This document shows positions 42,287 through 50,264 of a stretch of 64,000 bases of DNA, piece after piece. The notes beneath the pieces are model-generated. The model was not told the DNA's origin, did no database searches, and saw only the letters and a program-made list of their open reading frames with translations. The stretch's first letter is position 1. Each line of letters opens with the position of its first letter. Position numbers and translations under genes: made by a program. Source of the DNA: Lysobacterales bacterium (GTDB lineage Bacteria > Pseudomonadota > Gammaproteobacteria > Xanthomonadales > Ahniellaceae); assembly GCA_016703225.1 (NCBI GenBank), contig JADJCM010000001.1, positions 62,001-126,000 on the forward strand, in the 5' to 3' direction.

Positions 42287-42892
42287 ATGATCCTGGCCGA
42301 ACGCCTCTGTCTGTTCGTGCTCGATCCGGAGCGCGGGCGCGAACGCGTCTCGTGCGATGCGCGGCGCCTGCCGCAGGCGATCGCCGGCCTGGTGCTGGTG
42401 GACCTGATGCTGGCGGGACGCGTCCGCATCCAGGGGTCGCAGTTGCAGTCTGACGACGCCCTTCCCATTGCGCACCCGGTGCTGGCCGAGGCCGCGAGGC
42501 TGCTCGCTGCGCACGGCCGAATCCAGTCACTGCAGGCGGCGGCAGTGCTACTGCGGGGAAAGTCGCGCCGTTGGCACAAGCGCATGCTTCAGTCGTTGGC
42601 TGCGCGCGATGTACTCGAACTGCGCGTCCCGTTTCCGTTCCTGCGCCGCCATCACCTGCGCTCGCGCCAGGCCTTCAACGAGTCGCTGGCCCTGCTGCAG
42701 TCGGCCGTGACCGGCGCCGCTGCCGACACACCGGCATTGGCGCTCGCACTCGCCACCGACCTCGCCGGCGTGCTGCCCGACCTGCTTCCCGTCGATGTCA
42801 GCCGTCGCCTGTTGAACGCGCTCGCCACCCTGGGCGAATCGACCACACGCGGTGAACGCGGCGCGCTGCTGCAACTGCTGCGCGACCGATGA
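42287..42892 (+). CDS. GPP34 (GOLPH3/Vps74-like) family protein
   Basis: 201 residues. Begins ILAERLCLFVLDPERGR and continues IAGLVLVDLMLAGRVRI, HPVLAEAARLL, then a basic middle (RGKSRRWHKRMLQ) and an all-helical end, matching the GPP34 fold. In eukaryotes the family binds phosphatidylinositol-4-phosphate through a basic pocket and sorts Golgi glycosyltransferases. The bacterial function is not known. Expected cytoplasmic, possibly membrane-attached. Follows the serine hydrolase gene directly. Confidence 0.82.
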   Translation: MILAERLCLFVLDPERGRERVSCDARRLPQAIAGLVLVDLMLAGRVRIQGSQLQSDDALPIAHPVLAEAARLLAAHGRIQSLQAAAVLLRGKSRRWHKRMLQSLAARDVLELRVPFPFLRRHHLRSRQAFNESLALLQSAVTGAAADTPALALALATDLAGVLPDLLPVDVSRRLLNALATLGESTTRGERGALLQLLRDR

Positions 42893-42898
42893 AACGAC

Positions 42899-42920
42899 TG
42901 CGGCGCCCGCAGGCGCCGCA
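42899..42920. terminator. Bidirectional hairpin between convergent genes
   Basis: Perfect 9-bp stem TGCGGCGCC / GGCGCCGCA with loop CGCA, between the ends of the GPP34 gene and the TonB-C gene. No T run on either side, so termination strength is uncertain. Confidence 0.6.
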
Positions 42921-42942
42921 ATCACGAGCGGACTCCCGCCGA

Positions 42943-43908
42943 CTACTTGGCCGACAGCGCGAACTCGATGCGACGAGTGAGCGTGCGCGACACCGGCTTG
43001 CCATTTTCCATCGCCGGTTCGTACTTCCACTGCGACACCGCGCGCACCGCATCGCGGTCGAACACGCCACGCGGTTGCGCGCGTGAAACGTTTACATCGG
43101 TCACGTCGCCGCTCGCAGCCACGGTGAAGGACACTTCCACCCAGCCCTCCTGGCGACGCCGCGCGGCGGCCGCCGGATACACCGGCCGCACCTGGCGCAC
43201 CAGTACCGGATCACGCGACTGCGCCACTGGCTGCGCCGGAGCGGTTGCCACCGGCGCGGGCTCCACCGGCTTCGGCTCGACCGGCTTCGGTTCGGACGCA
43301 GCCGGTCGTGCCGGCTGCGCCGGAGTCGGTGTCGGCGCCGGCGCTGCGGCCGCCACCGCCGCCTGCGCGCGTTGCTGCTCGGCCGCTGCTTCCTGGGCCA
43401 GACGGCGTTCCTCTTCGCGCTGCATCTGCGTGCGCGCCGCATTGAGCTTCGACTTCAGCGTCGACACCGTGTACGAACCCGGGCTCGCCTGATCCAGCAA
43501 CCCGACGATACGTGCCGCTTCGGGCAGGTTGCGGTTGACGATCTCGCGCTCCGCATTTCCGGCTGCCAGCGGAAACAGATCGACCAGCGCCTGGGTCGCA
43601 CTGACATTGTTCGCGTCCTTGGTCAGCACCTGCAGGTAGAACTCGATGGCATTGTTGCCGGCCGGCGCCACCAAACGCTCCTCATTGACTGCGCGCGTTG
43701 CGGAGCCGAGCAATTCCGGGACGGTGATCTCGGGCGCCGCCGGCGCGACCACTTGCGGCGAAACGCCGGCTGCGGGTTGCGCACCGGGCGCCGGCTTGGC
43801 CGCCTCTTCCTTCTTGCCACAAGCCGATATCGCCAGCACGCAAGCCATGCCCAGGGCGGCAACGCCCATCCAGTTGTTGACGCGGGGTGTACGGATCTCG
43901 TTCGGCAT
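42943..43908 (-). CDS. TonB C-terminal-domain lipoprotein
   Basis: 321 residues. Start ATG 43908 with GAGGA 7 nt upstream. The N-terminus has a hydrophobic stretch ending LAISAC, a lipobox with Cys near residue 31, instead of the membrane helix of normal TonB. Then a helical region (residues 60-170; VLTKDANNVSATQALVDLFPLAAGNAE), a charged coil (MQREEERRLAQEAAAEQQ), a Pro/Ala linker with KPVEPKPVEP repeats and the TonB-C fold (VRPVYPAAAARRRQEGWVEVSFTV, VFDRDAVRAVSQWKYEP). A lipid anchor would place it at the inner or outer membrane facing the periplasm, so energy coupling by this protein is doubtful. Confidence 0.85.
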   Translation of the reverse strand: MPNEIRTPRVNNWMGVAALGMACVLAISACGKKEEAAKPAPGAQPAAGVSPQVVAPAAPEITVPELLGSATRAVNEERLVAPAGNNAIEFYLQVLTKDANNVSATQALVDLFPLAAGNAEREIVNRNLPEAARIVGLLDQASPGSYTVSTLKSKLNAARTQMQREEERRLAQEAAAEQQRAQAAVAAAAPAPTPTPAQPARPAASEPKPVEPKPVEPAPVATAPAQPVAQSRDPVLVRQVRPVYPAAAARRRQEGWVEVSFTVAASGDVTDVNVSRAQPRGVFDRDAVRAVSQWKYEPAMENGKPVSRTLTRRIEFALSAK

Positions 43909-44194
43909 TTCACGTCCTCGTTGATTCGTGGTCAGACTGCGCGCCGCTGCAGCAGGGACAGCCGTGACCGTGGTCACGATGCGGTTTGTACCGCAATTCG
44001 CGCGGACGTTCACGCGAACAACACGGCCGCGCGCCGTTACGCACACCTTACAGCAAGCCCTGAGCCGCGGAAACGCCAGCGGCATGCAGTCCGGCTGGCT
44101 ACCGAACCATTGCAAAGGATGTTTTCAGGGGAGTCTGCGGCGACGGCCGCGTCATCGGAAGCCTGGCGGCTCCGGAAGCCTTCGGGGCCAAAGT
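43909..44194. other. Intergenic region with several palindromes
   Basis: No gene. Inverted repeats upstream of the TonB-C lipoprotein gene: GTGACC-GT-GGTCAC (43964-43977), GCGGT-TTGT-ACCGC (43981-43994) and GTTCAC-GCGAAC (44008-44019). The last has half-sites like those of the GTTCGC-N4-GCGAAC palindromes but without spacer. They may be operator sites for the 43908 promoter. Confidence 0.4.
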
Positions 44195-44227
44195 GACCAT
44201 CGCACGCCGGGCGGTCGTGCGATGGTC
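44195..44227 (-). terminator. Hairpin after the histone H1-like gene
   Basis: Perfect 12-bp stem GACCATCGCACG / CGTGCGATGGTC with a 9-base loop, 30 bases after the stop codon of the minus-strand gene. Only a short T stretch (ACTTT) follows in that direction. Confidence 0.65.
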
Positions 44228-44256
44228 TGACCCGGATAAAGCGTTACAGCTTGAAG

Positions 44257-44475
44257 TTACTTCTTCGCAGCGGCCTTCTTGGCCGGAGCTTTCTTCGCAG
44301 CCTTCTTGGCTGGGGCTTTCTTGGCAGCGGCCTTCTTCGCCGGAGCCTTCTTGGCAGCGGCCTTCTTGGCCGGAGCCTTCTTCGCTGCCGGCTTCTTGGC
44401 GGCGGCTTTCTTCGCTGCAGGTTTGGCGGCGGCTTTCACCGTGCCGACTTTCTTCTTGGTAGTTGCTGCTTTCAT
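44257..44475 (-). CDS. Histone H1-like nucleoid protein (AAKKAPAKK repeats)
   Basis: 72 residues, almost only Ala, Lys and Pro: after MKAATTKKKVGTVKAA it is built of AAKKPAAKK and APAKKAAAKK repeats. Very basic, disordered, like the C-terminal tail of eukaryotic H1 and of bacterial AlgP/HC1-type proteins, which bind and compact DNA. Shine-Dalgarno GAGGAG lies 8 nt before the ATG at 44475. Repeat number may vary among strains. Confidence 0.88.
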   Translation of the reverse strand: MKAATTKKKVGTVKAAAKPAAKKAAAKKPAAKKAPAKKAAAKKAPAKKAAAKKAPAKKAAKKAPAKKAAAKK

Positions 44476-44919
44476 TGTAGTGCTCCTCTTGGTTTTGGCA
44501 GTGGTCGCCCGGTTGAAAACCGATCAAGCGCCGCGTGCGCGGACTGCCGACACGCACACGGGTGGAAGGAACGACACGACGCGTCGTCGGGAGCATCAGT
44601 TGGGTTGCGTCGTGATCGCGGGAAATGGATTGCATGCGGGAGAGGCGGAGGATCGATCGCGACATCTGCGAGGAGTTCGTTGCGGTCGCCATCTCGATGA
44701 ATTTTTCGCCACTCATTTCCGAAGCATGCTTGTCACGCTGCGGCAAAACTAATTGCACACGCGTTGACTGTCAACACGTTTTGTGAGCGCGCGATCACGA
44801 TGCGCAAACTCGTCGACAACGCGACCAGTTCGATTCGCCGCGAATGGTGCTCGCGAGTTCGACTGCGAACACGTCGCGCATCGCTCGATCACTCGCACGC
44901 CGCGCGCTGCGCGACCGGC
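44476..44919. other. Long upstream region of the H1-like gene
   Basis: No gene seen. If the promoter at 44746-44774 is used, the H1-like message has a leader of about 260 nt. A further inverted repeat GTTCGA-CT-GCGAAC lies at 44857-44870. No riboswitch family recognised. Confidence 0.4.
44746..44774 (-). promoter_or_regulatory. Sigma70 promoter on the minus strand with overlapping palindrome
   Basis: Read on the minus strand: TTGACA (44774-44769), 17-base spacer, TAGTTT (44751-44746). The -35 lies within the perfect inverted repeat GTTGAC-T-GTCAAC (44763-44775), a possible operator. Confidence 0.45.
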
Positions 44920-44949
44920 AAAAAAAAACCGGTCGCGCGAGCAACCGGT
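44920..44949 (-). terminator. Rho-independent terminator of gcvH
   Basis: On the minus strand: ACCGGTTGC, loop TCGC, GCGACCGGT (one G-T pair), then nine T. It begins 25 bases after the gcvH stop codon. Confidence 0.85.
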
Positions 44950-44973
44950 CTTTCCATCGCACGACGTTGCCGC

Positions 44974-45369
44974 TCAGTGCTCTTCGTTTTCGGTCATCGC
45001 GGCATGGTCGTCGGGACCGAGCAGCGCATCGAGCTCGCTGCGATCCGCCGCCTCCACCACGAACAGCCAGCCTTCGCCATAGGCGTCGCCGTTGATCGTT
45101 TCCGGCGCGTCGGCGAGCTTCTCGTTGACCGCGACGACGGTGCCCGACACCGGGCTGTAGACATCGGATGCGGCCTTCACCGACTCGACCACTGCGGCGC
45201 CATTTCCGGCCTGCAGCTGGTCACCGACTCCCGGCAGTTCGACATAGACGAGGTCCCCGAGCGCCGCCTGGGCGTGATCGGAAATGCCCACGGTGATATG
45301 CCCGTTGTCTTCGATACGCGCCCACTCGTGGCTCTTCAGGAATTTCAGATCGCCTGGAATTTCGCTCAT
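44974..45369 (-). CDS. gcvH: Glycine cleavage system H protein
   Basis: 131 residues, normal length. KFLKSHEWARIEDNGHITVGISDHAQAALGDLVYVELP and VESVKAASDVYSP with the lipoylated Lys at residue 65, then AYGEGWLFVVE. It carries the aminomethyl group between the P, T and L proteins. Start ATG 45369. Lies 54 bp downstream of gcvT; gcvP is not in the window. Confidence 0.96.
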   Translation of the reverse strand: MSEIPGDLKFLKSHEWARIEDNGHITVGISDHAQAALGDLVYVELPGVGDQLQAGNGAAVVESVKAASDVYSPVSGTVVAVNEKLADAPETINGDAYGEGWLFVVEAADRSELDALLGPDDHAAMTENEEH

Positions 45370-45422
45370 GACTCGGTCCTCGTGGTGGCTGATGGCGGAT
45401 AGTAGTGGTGTTGCAGACGGAA

Positions 45423-46514
45423 TCAGATGCCGTCGCAGGGCTTGCCGTCGCGCACGAACGGAAACTTCACCGCACGTACCGGCAGCGCCTTGCCGCGAAT
45501 GTCGACGGCGAGCGCGCCCGCCGCAGCGCCGGCAGGCACGCGCGCCAGCGCGATCGACTTGGCCAGCGTCGGCGAGAACGAACCACTCAGGATCTCGCCG
45601 TCGCCACGTTCGGTGATCACGCGCTGCCCGTGACGCAGCACGCCCTTGTCGTCGAGCACCAGGCCGATCATTTCGCGCGCGACGCCGCCACTCTTCTGCG
45701 CGACCAGCGCGGCGCGACCGATGAAGTCGCGCTCCGCAGGATCGAGCGCGATCGTCCAGGCCAACGCCGCTTCCCATGGCGATACCGTCTCGTCCATGTC
45801 CTGACCGTAGAGATTCATGCCGGCTTCGAGACGCAAGGTGTCACGTGCACCGAGCCCGCACGGTTTCACCCCGGCGTTGACCAGACGATTCCAGAATGCG
45901 GCCGCTTCCAGCTCCGGCACCATGATTTCGTAGCCGTCCTCACCGGTGTAACCGGTGCGCGCCACGAACATGCCGTCGATCTCGGCGCCCACGAACTTGC
46001 CGAGCTTGCCGGCGCGCGCCGAACCATCCGCCGATAGCAGACCATGCACGCGCGAGCGCGCAGTCGGTCCCTGCACCGCGATCATCGCGTAGTCACGGCG
46101 CTCGGCGAGGGTCACGCCGAAACCGCTGCCCTGGCGCGCGATCCAGTCCAGATCCTTGTCGCGCGTAGACGCGTTGACCACGATGCGGAAAAACGACTCG
46201 TCTAGGAAGTACACGATCAGGTCGTCGATGACGCCGCCGGACTCGTTCAGCATGCAGCTGTACAGCGCCTTGCCCGAGGCCTTGAGCTTGTCCACGTTGT
46301 TGGCGAGCAGATGCCGCAGGAACTCGCGCGCGCGCGCGCCGCGGACATCGACGATGGTCATGTGCGAAACATCGAACATGCCGGCGTCACGGCGCACGAC
46401 GTGGTGTTCGTCGATCTGCGAACCGTAGTTCAGCGGCATGTCCCATCCGCCAAAATCGACCATGCGCGCGCCCTGGGCGCGGTGCGTGGCATTGAGGATG
46501 GTCTGGTTCAACAT
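45423..46514 (-). CDS. gcvT: Glycine cleavage system T protein (aminomethyltransferase)
   Basis: 363 residues, normal length. HRAQGARMVDFGGWDMPLNYGSQ, DVSHMTIVDVRG, FRIVVNASTRDKDLDWI, ARTGYTGEDGYEI and LRLEAGMNLYGQDMDETVSPWEAALAWT are standard GcvT segments with the folate-binding Asp. Transfers the methylene group from aminomethylated H protein to tetrahydrofolate. The Shine-Dalgarno GGAG is inside a stem-loop (46520-46546). gcvH follows. Confidence 0.96.
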   Translation of the reverse strand: MLNQTILNATHRAQGARMVDFGGWDMPLNYGSQIDEHHVVRRDAGMFDVSHMTIVDVRGARAREFLRHLLANNVDKLKASGKALYSCMLNESGGVIDDLIVYFLDESFFRIVVNASTRDKDLDWIARQGSGFGVTLAERRDYAMIAVQGPTARSRVHGLLSADGSARAGKLGKFVGAEIDGMFVARTGYTGEDGYEIMVPELEAAAFWNRLVNAGVKPCGLGARDTLRLEAGMNLYGQDMDETVSPWEAALAWTIALDPAERDFIGRAALVAQKSGGVAREMIGLVLDDKGVLRHGQRVITERGDGEILSGSFSPTLAKSIALARVPAGAAAGALAVDIRGKALPVRAVKFPFVRDGKPCDGI

Positions 46515-46515
46515 G

Positions 46516-46546
46516 AAAACTCCGCGCCGGGATCAAGGGCGCGGAG
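46516..46546 (-). terminator. Terminator-like hairpin that also holds the gcvT ribosome-binding site
   Basis: On the minus strand: CTCCGCGCC, loop CTTGATCCC, GGCGCGGAG, TTTT, C, ATG. The 9-bp perfect stem followed by four T reads as a Rho-independent terminator of the upstream NfeD gene. The right arm ends in GGAG, five bases before the gcvT start, so the folded form would also hide the Shine-Dalgarno. Confidence 0.7.
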
Positions 46547-46555
46547 CATAACGAC

Positions 46556-46993
46556 TCAGCTGTCCATTTTCTCGACGGTGAGGTTCAAGCCATCGGTTCG
46601 ACAGACTCGAACGCGCGTTCCAGACGCCAGGTCCGGCCCCTCGACCGTCCACAGCGCATCGCCGATCTTGAGCTTGCCGCGGCCGAACTGGATCGGCGCA
46701 TCGAGCACGAACTCGCGTCCAACCAGACGGTCAGCCTTGCGGTTCAGCAATGGCTGGTCACTCGGAACTTCGTGGCTGCGAAACCACTTCCAGTACACCG
46801 CCACCGATGCGATCGAACAGATGCCGAAGATCACCACCTGCCCGAGTAGAGGCAACTCCGGAAACAACCAGACCACCGCACCGACCACGAATGCCGCGAT
46901 CCCGAACCAGAGAATGCTGGCGCCGGGAATGATTGTCTCCAGCGCCAGCAGCGCCAGCGCGATTGCCCACCAAGTGTAGACCAGCTGTCCCAT
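46556..46993 (-). CDS. NfeD-family membrane protein
   Basis: 145 residues. Three membrane helices in the first 75 residues (IALALLALETIIPGASILWFGIAAFVVGAVVWLF; VVIFGICSIASVAVYW) and a C-terminal OB-fold beta domain (FVLDAPIQFGRGKLKIGDALWTVEGPDLASGTRVRV), the NfeD1b short form. It starts one base after the stop of the SPFH gene (TGAAATG), the common pair; together they act in membrane microdomains or envelope protein turnover. Confidence 0.92.
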   Translation of the reverse strand: MGQLVYTWWAIALALLALETIIPGASILWFGIAAFVVGAVVWLFPELPLLGQVVIFGICSIASVAVYWKWFRSHEVPSDQPLLNRKADRLVGREFVLDAPIQFGRGKLKIGDALWTVEGPDLASGTRVRVCRTDGLNLTVEKMDS

Positions 46994-46994
46994 T

Positions 46995-47939
46995 TCAGGC
47001 TCCCGGAATCTTCGGCGGCTTGACTGTGGCCGCCTTGTCGAGTGCGCCCTTCGACAACTCGGCGATGCCGGCGATCGAGCCAAGCAGTCCGGTGGTCTCG
47101 AGCGGCATCATCAGCACTTTCTGGTTCGGCGAGGTGGCCAGCGCCTTGAGCGCCTCGACGTACTTCTGCGCGATGAAATAGTTGATCGCCTGCACGTCGC
47201 CGCGCTCGATCGCCTGCGACACCATCATCGTCGCCTTGGCCTCGGCCTCGGCCAGGCGCTCACGTGCCTCGGCGTCCTTGAACGCCGCCTCGCGGCGACC
47301 TTCGGCTTCCAGCACCGCCGACTGCTTCTCGCCCTCGGCGCGCAGGATCTCCGACTGGCGCGAGCCCTCCGCTTCCAGGATCTGCGCACGCTTCTCGCGC
47401 TCGGCCTTCATCTGCCGTGCCATCGAATCGACCAGGTCACGCGGCGGCTGGATGTCCTTGAGTTCGATGCGATTGACCTTGAGGCCCCAGGGATGGGTGG
47501 CTTCATCGACCACGCGCAGCAGCTTGGTGTTGATCTCGTCGCGCTTGGACAACGACTCGTCCAGATCCATCGAGCCGATCGCGGTGCGGATGTTGGTCAT
47601 CACCAGCGCGATGATCGCCTGCTCCAGGTTCGAGACCTCGTAGGCAGCCTTGGCGGCATCGAGCACCTGATAGAAGACAACGCCATCAACTTTGACCACG
47701 GCGTTGTCCTTGGTGATCACTTCCTGCGACGGCACGTCGAGCACCTGTTCCATCATGTTGATCTTGCGCCCGACATTGAACACGTAGGGGATGATGATGC
47801 CGATGCCGGGCGTCTGCGTGTGCGTGTATTTGCGGAAGCGCTCAATGGTGAACTCGAAGCCTTGCGGCACCATGACCACGCCCTTCCACAGGGTGAAGAT
47901 GATGAAGGCAAGCAGGAACAGGACAATCGGCTCGAACAT
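46995..47939 (-). CDS. SPFH/stomatin-family protein (QmcA-like)
   Basis: 314 residues. N-terminal membrane anchor (PIVLFLLAFIIFTLWKGVVMV), SPFH domain (VPQGFEFTIERFRKYTHTQTPGIGIIIPYV, DAVVKVDG-like stretch, MTNIRTAIGSMDLDESLSKRDEIN), then a long helical region (REKRAQILEAEGSRQSEILRAEGEKQSAVLEAEG) and a flexible end. Oligomeric membrane scaffold, co-translated with NfeD. Confidence 0.93.
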   Translation of the reverse strand: MFEPIVLFLLAFIIFTLWKGVVMVPQGFEFTIERFRKYTHTQTPGIGIIIPYVFNVGRKINMMEQVLDVPSQEVITKDNAVVKVDGVVFYQVLDAAKAAYEVSNLEQAIIALVMTNIRTAIGSMDLDESLSKRDEINTKLLRVVDEATHPWGLKVNRIELKDIQPPRDLVDSMARQMKAEREKRAQILEAEGSRQSEILRAEGEKQSAVLEAEGRREAAFKDAEARERLAEAEAKATMMVSQAIERGDVQAINYFIAQKYVEALKALATSPNQKVLMMPLETTGLLGSIAGIAELSKGALDKAATVKPPKIPGA

Positions 47940-48010
47940 GGCGACCTCCAGGTGGCGGGGCCCGCAGTATAGGAGTTCCGCAACGCGCCGCGCGGAGTCA
48001 AGAAAGCGTT

Positions 48011-48016
48011 AAACTG
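48011..48016 (+). promoter_or_regulatory. -10 box TAAACT before the FadL-like gene
   Basis: TAAACT in the divergent region between the SPFH gene and the porin gene, 54 bases before the ATG at 48070; GAGAGGAG is the Shine-Dalgarno. No clear -35. Confidence 0.35.
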
Positions 48017-48069
48017 AGCGCGCTCGCCCCGAGCGATCCTTCCTATCCCGAACGAGAGGAGAAACCACG

Positions 48070-49342
48070 ATGAAGAAGCTGCTCCCCCTAGCCATCGGCG
48101 TCGCGCTGCTGGCCGCTGCCTCCAGCGCCTTCGCAGTCACCGACGAAGAAGGCAACGCCTCGCTCCAGTTCAACTTCTCGGCTCCGGGCGCACGCTCGCT
48201 GGCGATGGGCGGCGCCTTCATCGGCCTGGCCGACGACGCCACCGCCGCATTTTCGAACCCGGCCGGGCTGGTCCAGCTCGCGTCGCCCGAGGTTTCGATG
48301 GAGTTCCGCGCCAACGACTTCAGCACCGAATACGCGCACAGCGGCTCGTTTACCGCCGACCCGTTCAGCACCGCCGGCGTGAACTACCGCGAGGCCGACA
48401 GCGACGCCCGTGGCCTGTCCTTCCTGTCCGCCGTGCTGCCGCGCGAAGACTGGGCGATTGCGTTCTACCGCCACGAGTTCCTGAACTACCAGACCGCGTT
48501 CCGTACCGAGGGCATCGGCTCGATCTATCCCTTCGATGCCGCGATCGACGTGTCGGTCTACAGCTACGGACTGTCCGGCGCGTTCAAGCTCGGCGACAAG
48601 TGGTCGTTTGTGCCAGTTTGAACGCCTACCAGATGGACCTCGACTCCAACACGCGCCGCTTCACGACCGTCGCCGACACGCTGGTGCGCTTCTCGACCCA
48701 GCAGCGGGGCGACGACGGCGCATCCGGCTTCGGTCTCGGTGCCCAATACCACATCAACGACCAGTGGCAGGCGGGCCTGGTGTTCCGGCGCGCACCGAAG
48801 TTCAAGTACACCGCGAGCATCGTTCCCGGCACCCAGACCTTCACGCGCCTGGACAAGCAGGCCTACCTGGACACCCCGGACCTGCTCGGCCTCGGGCTGG
48901 TCTATCGCCCGTCCGATGCCCTGACGCTGGCGCTGGACGTGTCGCATGTGCAGTACTCGCAACTGACCGACGACATGGTCTCGAACTTCAACCTCAACGA
49001 TGACACTGCTGCGGGTCGCGCGGCGATCGACCCGCTGCTCACCAAGGACGACTACGAAGTGCGCCTCGGCATGGAGTACACCTTTACCGAAATGGAAGTG
49101 CCGCTATCGCTGCGTGCCGGCGTCTGGCGCGACCCGGAACACACGATCCGTTTCAATGGCGTGCCGAACGACGAACCGGCGATGATGCCGTCGCCAATGC
49201 CGTGCTGTTCTCGCACGGCGACGACGAGCTGCACACGTCGGTCGGATTCGGCTGGGCATTCGAGAAGTTCCAGCTCGACGCTGCCTTCGACGCGTCCGAG
49301 CGCAACGAGACTTTCTCGCTCTCCGGCGTGTTGCGCTTCTGA
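48070..49342 (+). pseudogene. FadL/OmpP1-type outer-membrane porin (two frameshifts)
   Basis: Signal peptide LAIGVALLAAASSAFA, then SAPGARSLAMGGAFIGLADDATAAFSNPAGLVQL, the hallmark N-terminal plug region of FadL-like long-chain fatty-acid/hydrocarbon channels. Frames break near 48612 (SFVPV | LNAYQMDLDS) and 49185 (NDEPA | AVLFSHGDDEL). Barrel strands continue (FGLGAQYHINDQWQAGLVFRR, LGLGLVYRPSDALTLALDVSHV, YEVRLGMEYTF) to SLSGVLRF with C-terminal Phe at 49342. About 423 residues when repaired. Two single-base changes may be read errors, so the gene could be intact in the organism. Confidence 0.82.
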
Positions 49343-49367
49343 TCGTTCAAGCCCTGCCCGCTGCACC

Positions 49368-49395
49368 ACGACGCCGCGCACCTGCGCGGCGTCGT
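49368..49395. terminator. Bidirectional terminator hairpin
   Basis: Perfect 12-bp stem ACGACGCCGCGC / GCGCGGCGTCGT with loop ACCT, followed by CGTTTCT, between the convergent porin gene and the gene at 49401. Confidence 0.85.
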
Positions 49396-49400
49396 CGTTT

Positions 49401-50264
49401 CTAGCGCACGCTGCTGAAGAAGGCGCGGAAGCGCGGCGAGTAGAAACCGGCGTCCAGCGCGATCGATGGCTGCGCGGCGCGTGCACTGCGGATCTCCTGC
49501 TCGGCGCGGCTGCGATGCGCTGCGGCATTCGCGACCTCGATCTCGGACAGGGCATGCGAGGACGCCGCGCGCAACAGATGCAGGTGCGCGAGCGCCTTGC
49601 CCTGGACGCCGGCCAGCGAAGCCGAGACGACATTGCGATAGCGTCCGCCCAGCCACTGTTGCAGCGCGTTCTGCAGCGCCGCCGGCACCGTGGCGGGAGT
49701 CGCAGTGGTCGCTGTGGTCGCACCCGGTTGCGGTTTCGTCGGCACCAACGGCGGCGCTGGCGTGGTCGTGGCGGCCGGCTTTACGGGCGCCGGGGTGGTT
49801 ACACCGGCGGCATTCGGCGCGGCTGCGGTCGTTGCTGTCGGCGGTGGTTTGCTTGGCGTAGCGAGCGCCAGCTTCGCGCTGCAGTCGCCGCGCGCGGTAT
49901 CGGCCACGCCCTTGAACTCGGTCAACTGCGCGATCACCGCCGCCGCCGCCGCATCACCGAACCAGCGCATCGCGCCGGCACAGTCGTTCTGTTTGTAGGC
50001 GGCAAGCCCGAGGTAGTAGTGCGGCACATAAGGCGCGAAACGCTGGCCGTAGAGCTTCACCCGCACTTTCGGCGTCGGATTGCCGGCGAGCGCTTCCTGC
50101 ATCGCCGTCTCGACCGCGCCCCAGTCCTGCTTCTCGGCGGCTTCCTGACCGCGCGCATAGGCCTTGTAGTCCGCCCACGCGACGGCCGGCGCGAGCAGCG
50201 CAGCGGCGATCAGTACGGCAAGACGGCGCTCAGAGACCGGCACGGCGCACGTACTCCTTTTCAT
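49401..50264 (-). CDS. Secreted TPR-like protein linked to a Ser/Thr kinase gene
   Basis: 287 residues. Signal peptide of about 31 residues (RLAVLIAAALLAPAVAWA), a helical TPR-like part (YARGQEAAEKQDWGAVETAMQEALAGNP, PHYYLGLAAYKQNDCAGAMRWFGDAAAAA), a long Ala/Pro/Thr linker (about 140-200) and a helical C-terminus (LQNALQQWLGGRYRNVVSA). Its start lies 35 bases inside the 3' end of the kinase gene, so translation is coupled. Function unknown; a periplasmic partner or substrate of the kinase pathway is plausible. Confidence 0.78.
   Translation of the reverse strand: MKRSTCAVPVSERRLAVLIAAALLAPAVAWADYKAYARGQEAAEKQDWGAVETAMQEALAGNPTPKVRVKLYGQRFAPYVPHYYLGLAAYKQNDCAGAMRWFGDAAAAAVIAQLTEFKGVADTARGDCSAKLALATPSKPPPTATTAAAPNAAGVTTPAPVKPAATTTPAPPLVPTKPQPGATTATTATPATVPAALQNALQQWLGGRYRNVVSASLAGVQGKALAHLHLLRAASSHALSEIEVANAAAHRSRAEQEIRSARAAQPSIALDAGFYSPRFRAFFSSVR

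Noticed and set aside
46515..46558. Glycine riboswitch upstream of gcvT
   Set aside because: The gap between nfeD and gcvT is only about 41 bp and holds a simple hairpin; two aptamers do not fit.
48070..48621. A short stand-alone outer-membrane protein of 183 residues
   Set aside because: The barrel continues in other frames to a C-terminal Phe at 49342, so this is the 5' part of a longer FadL-like gene.
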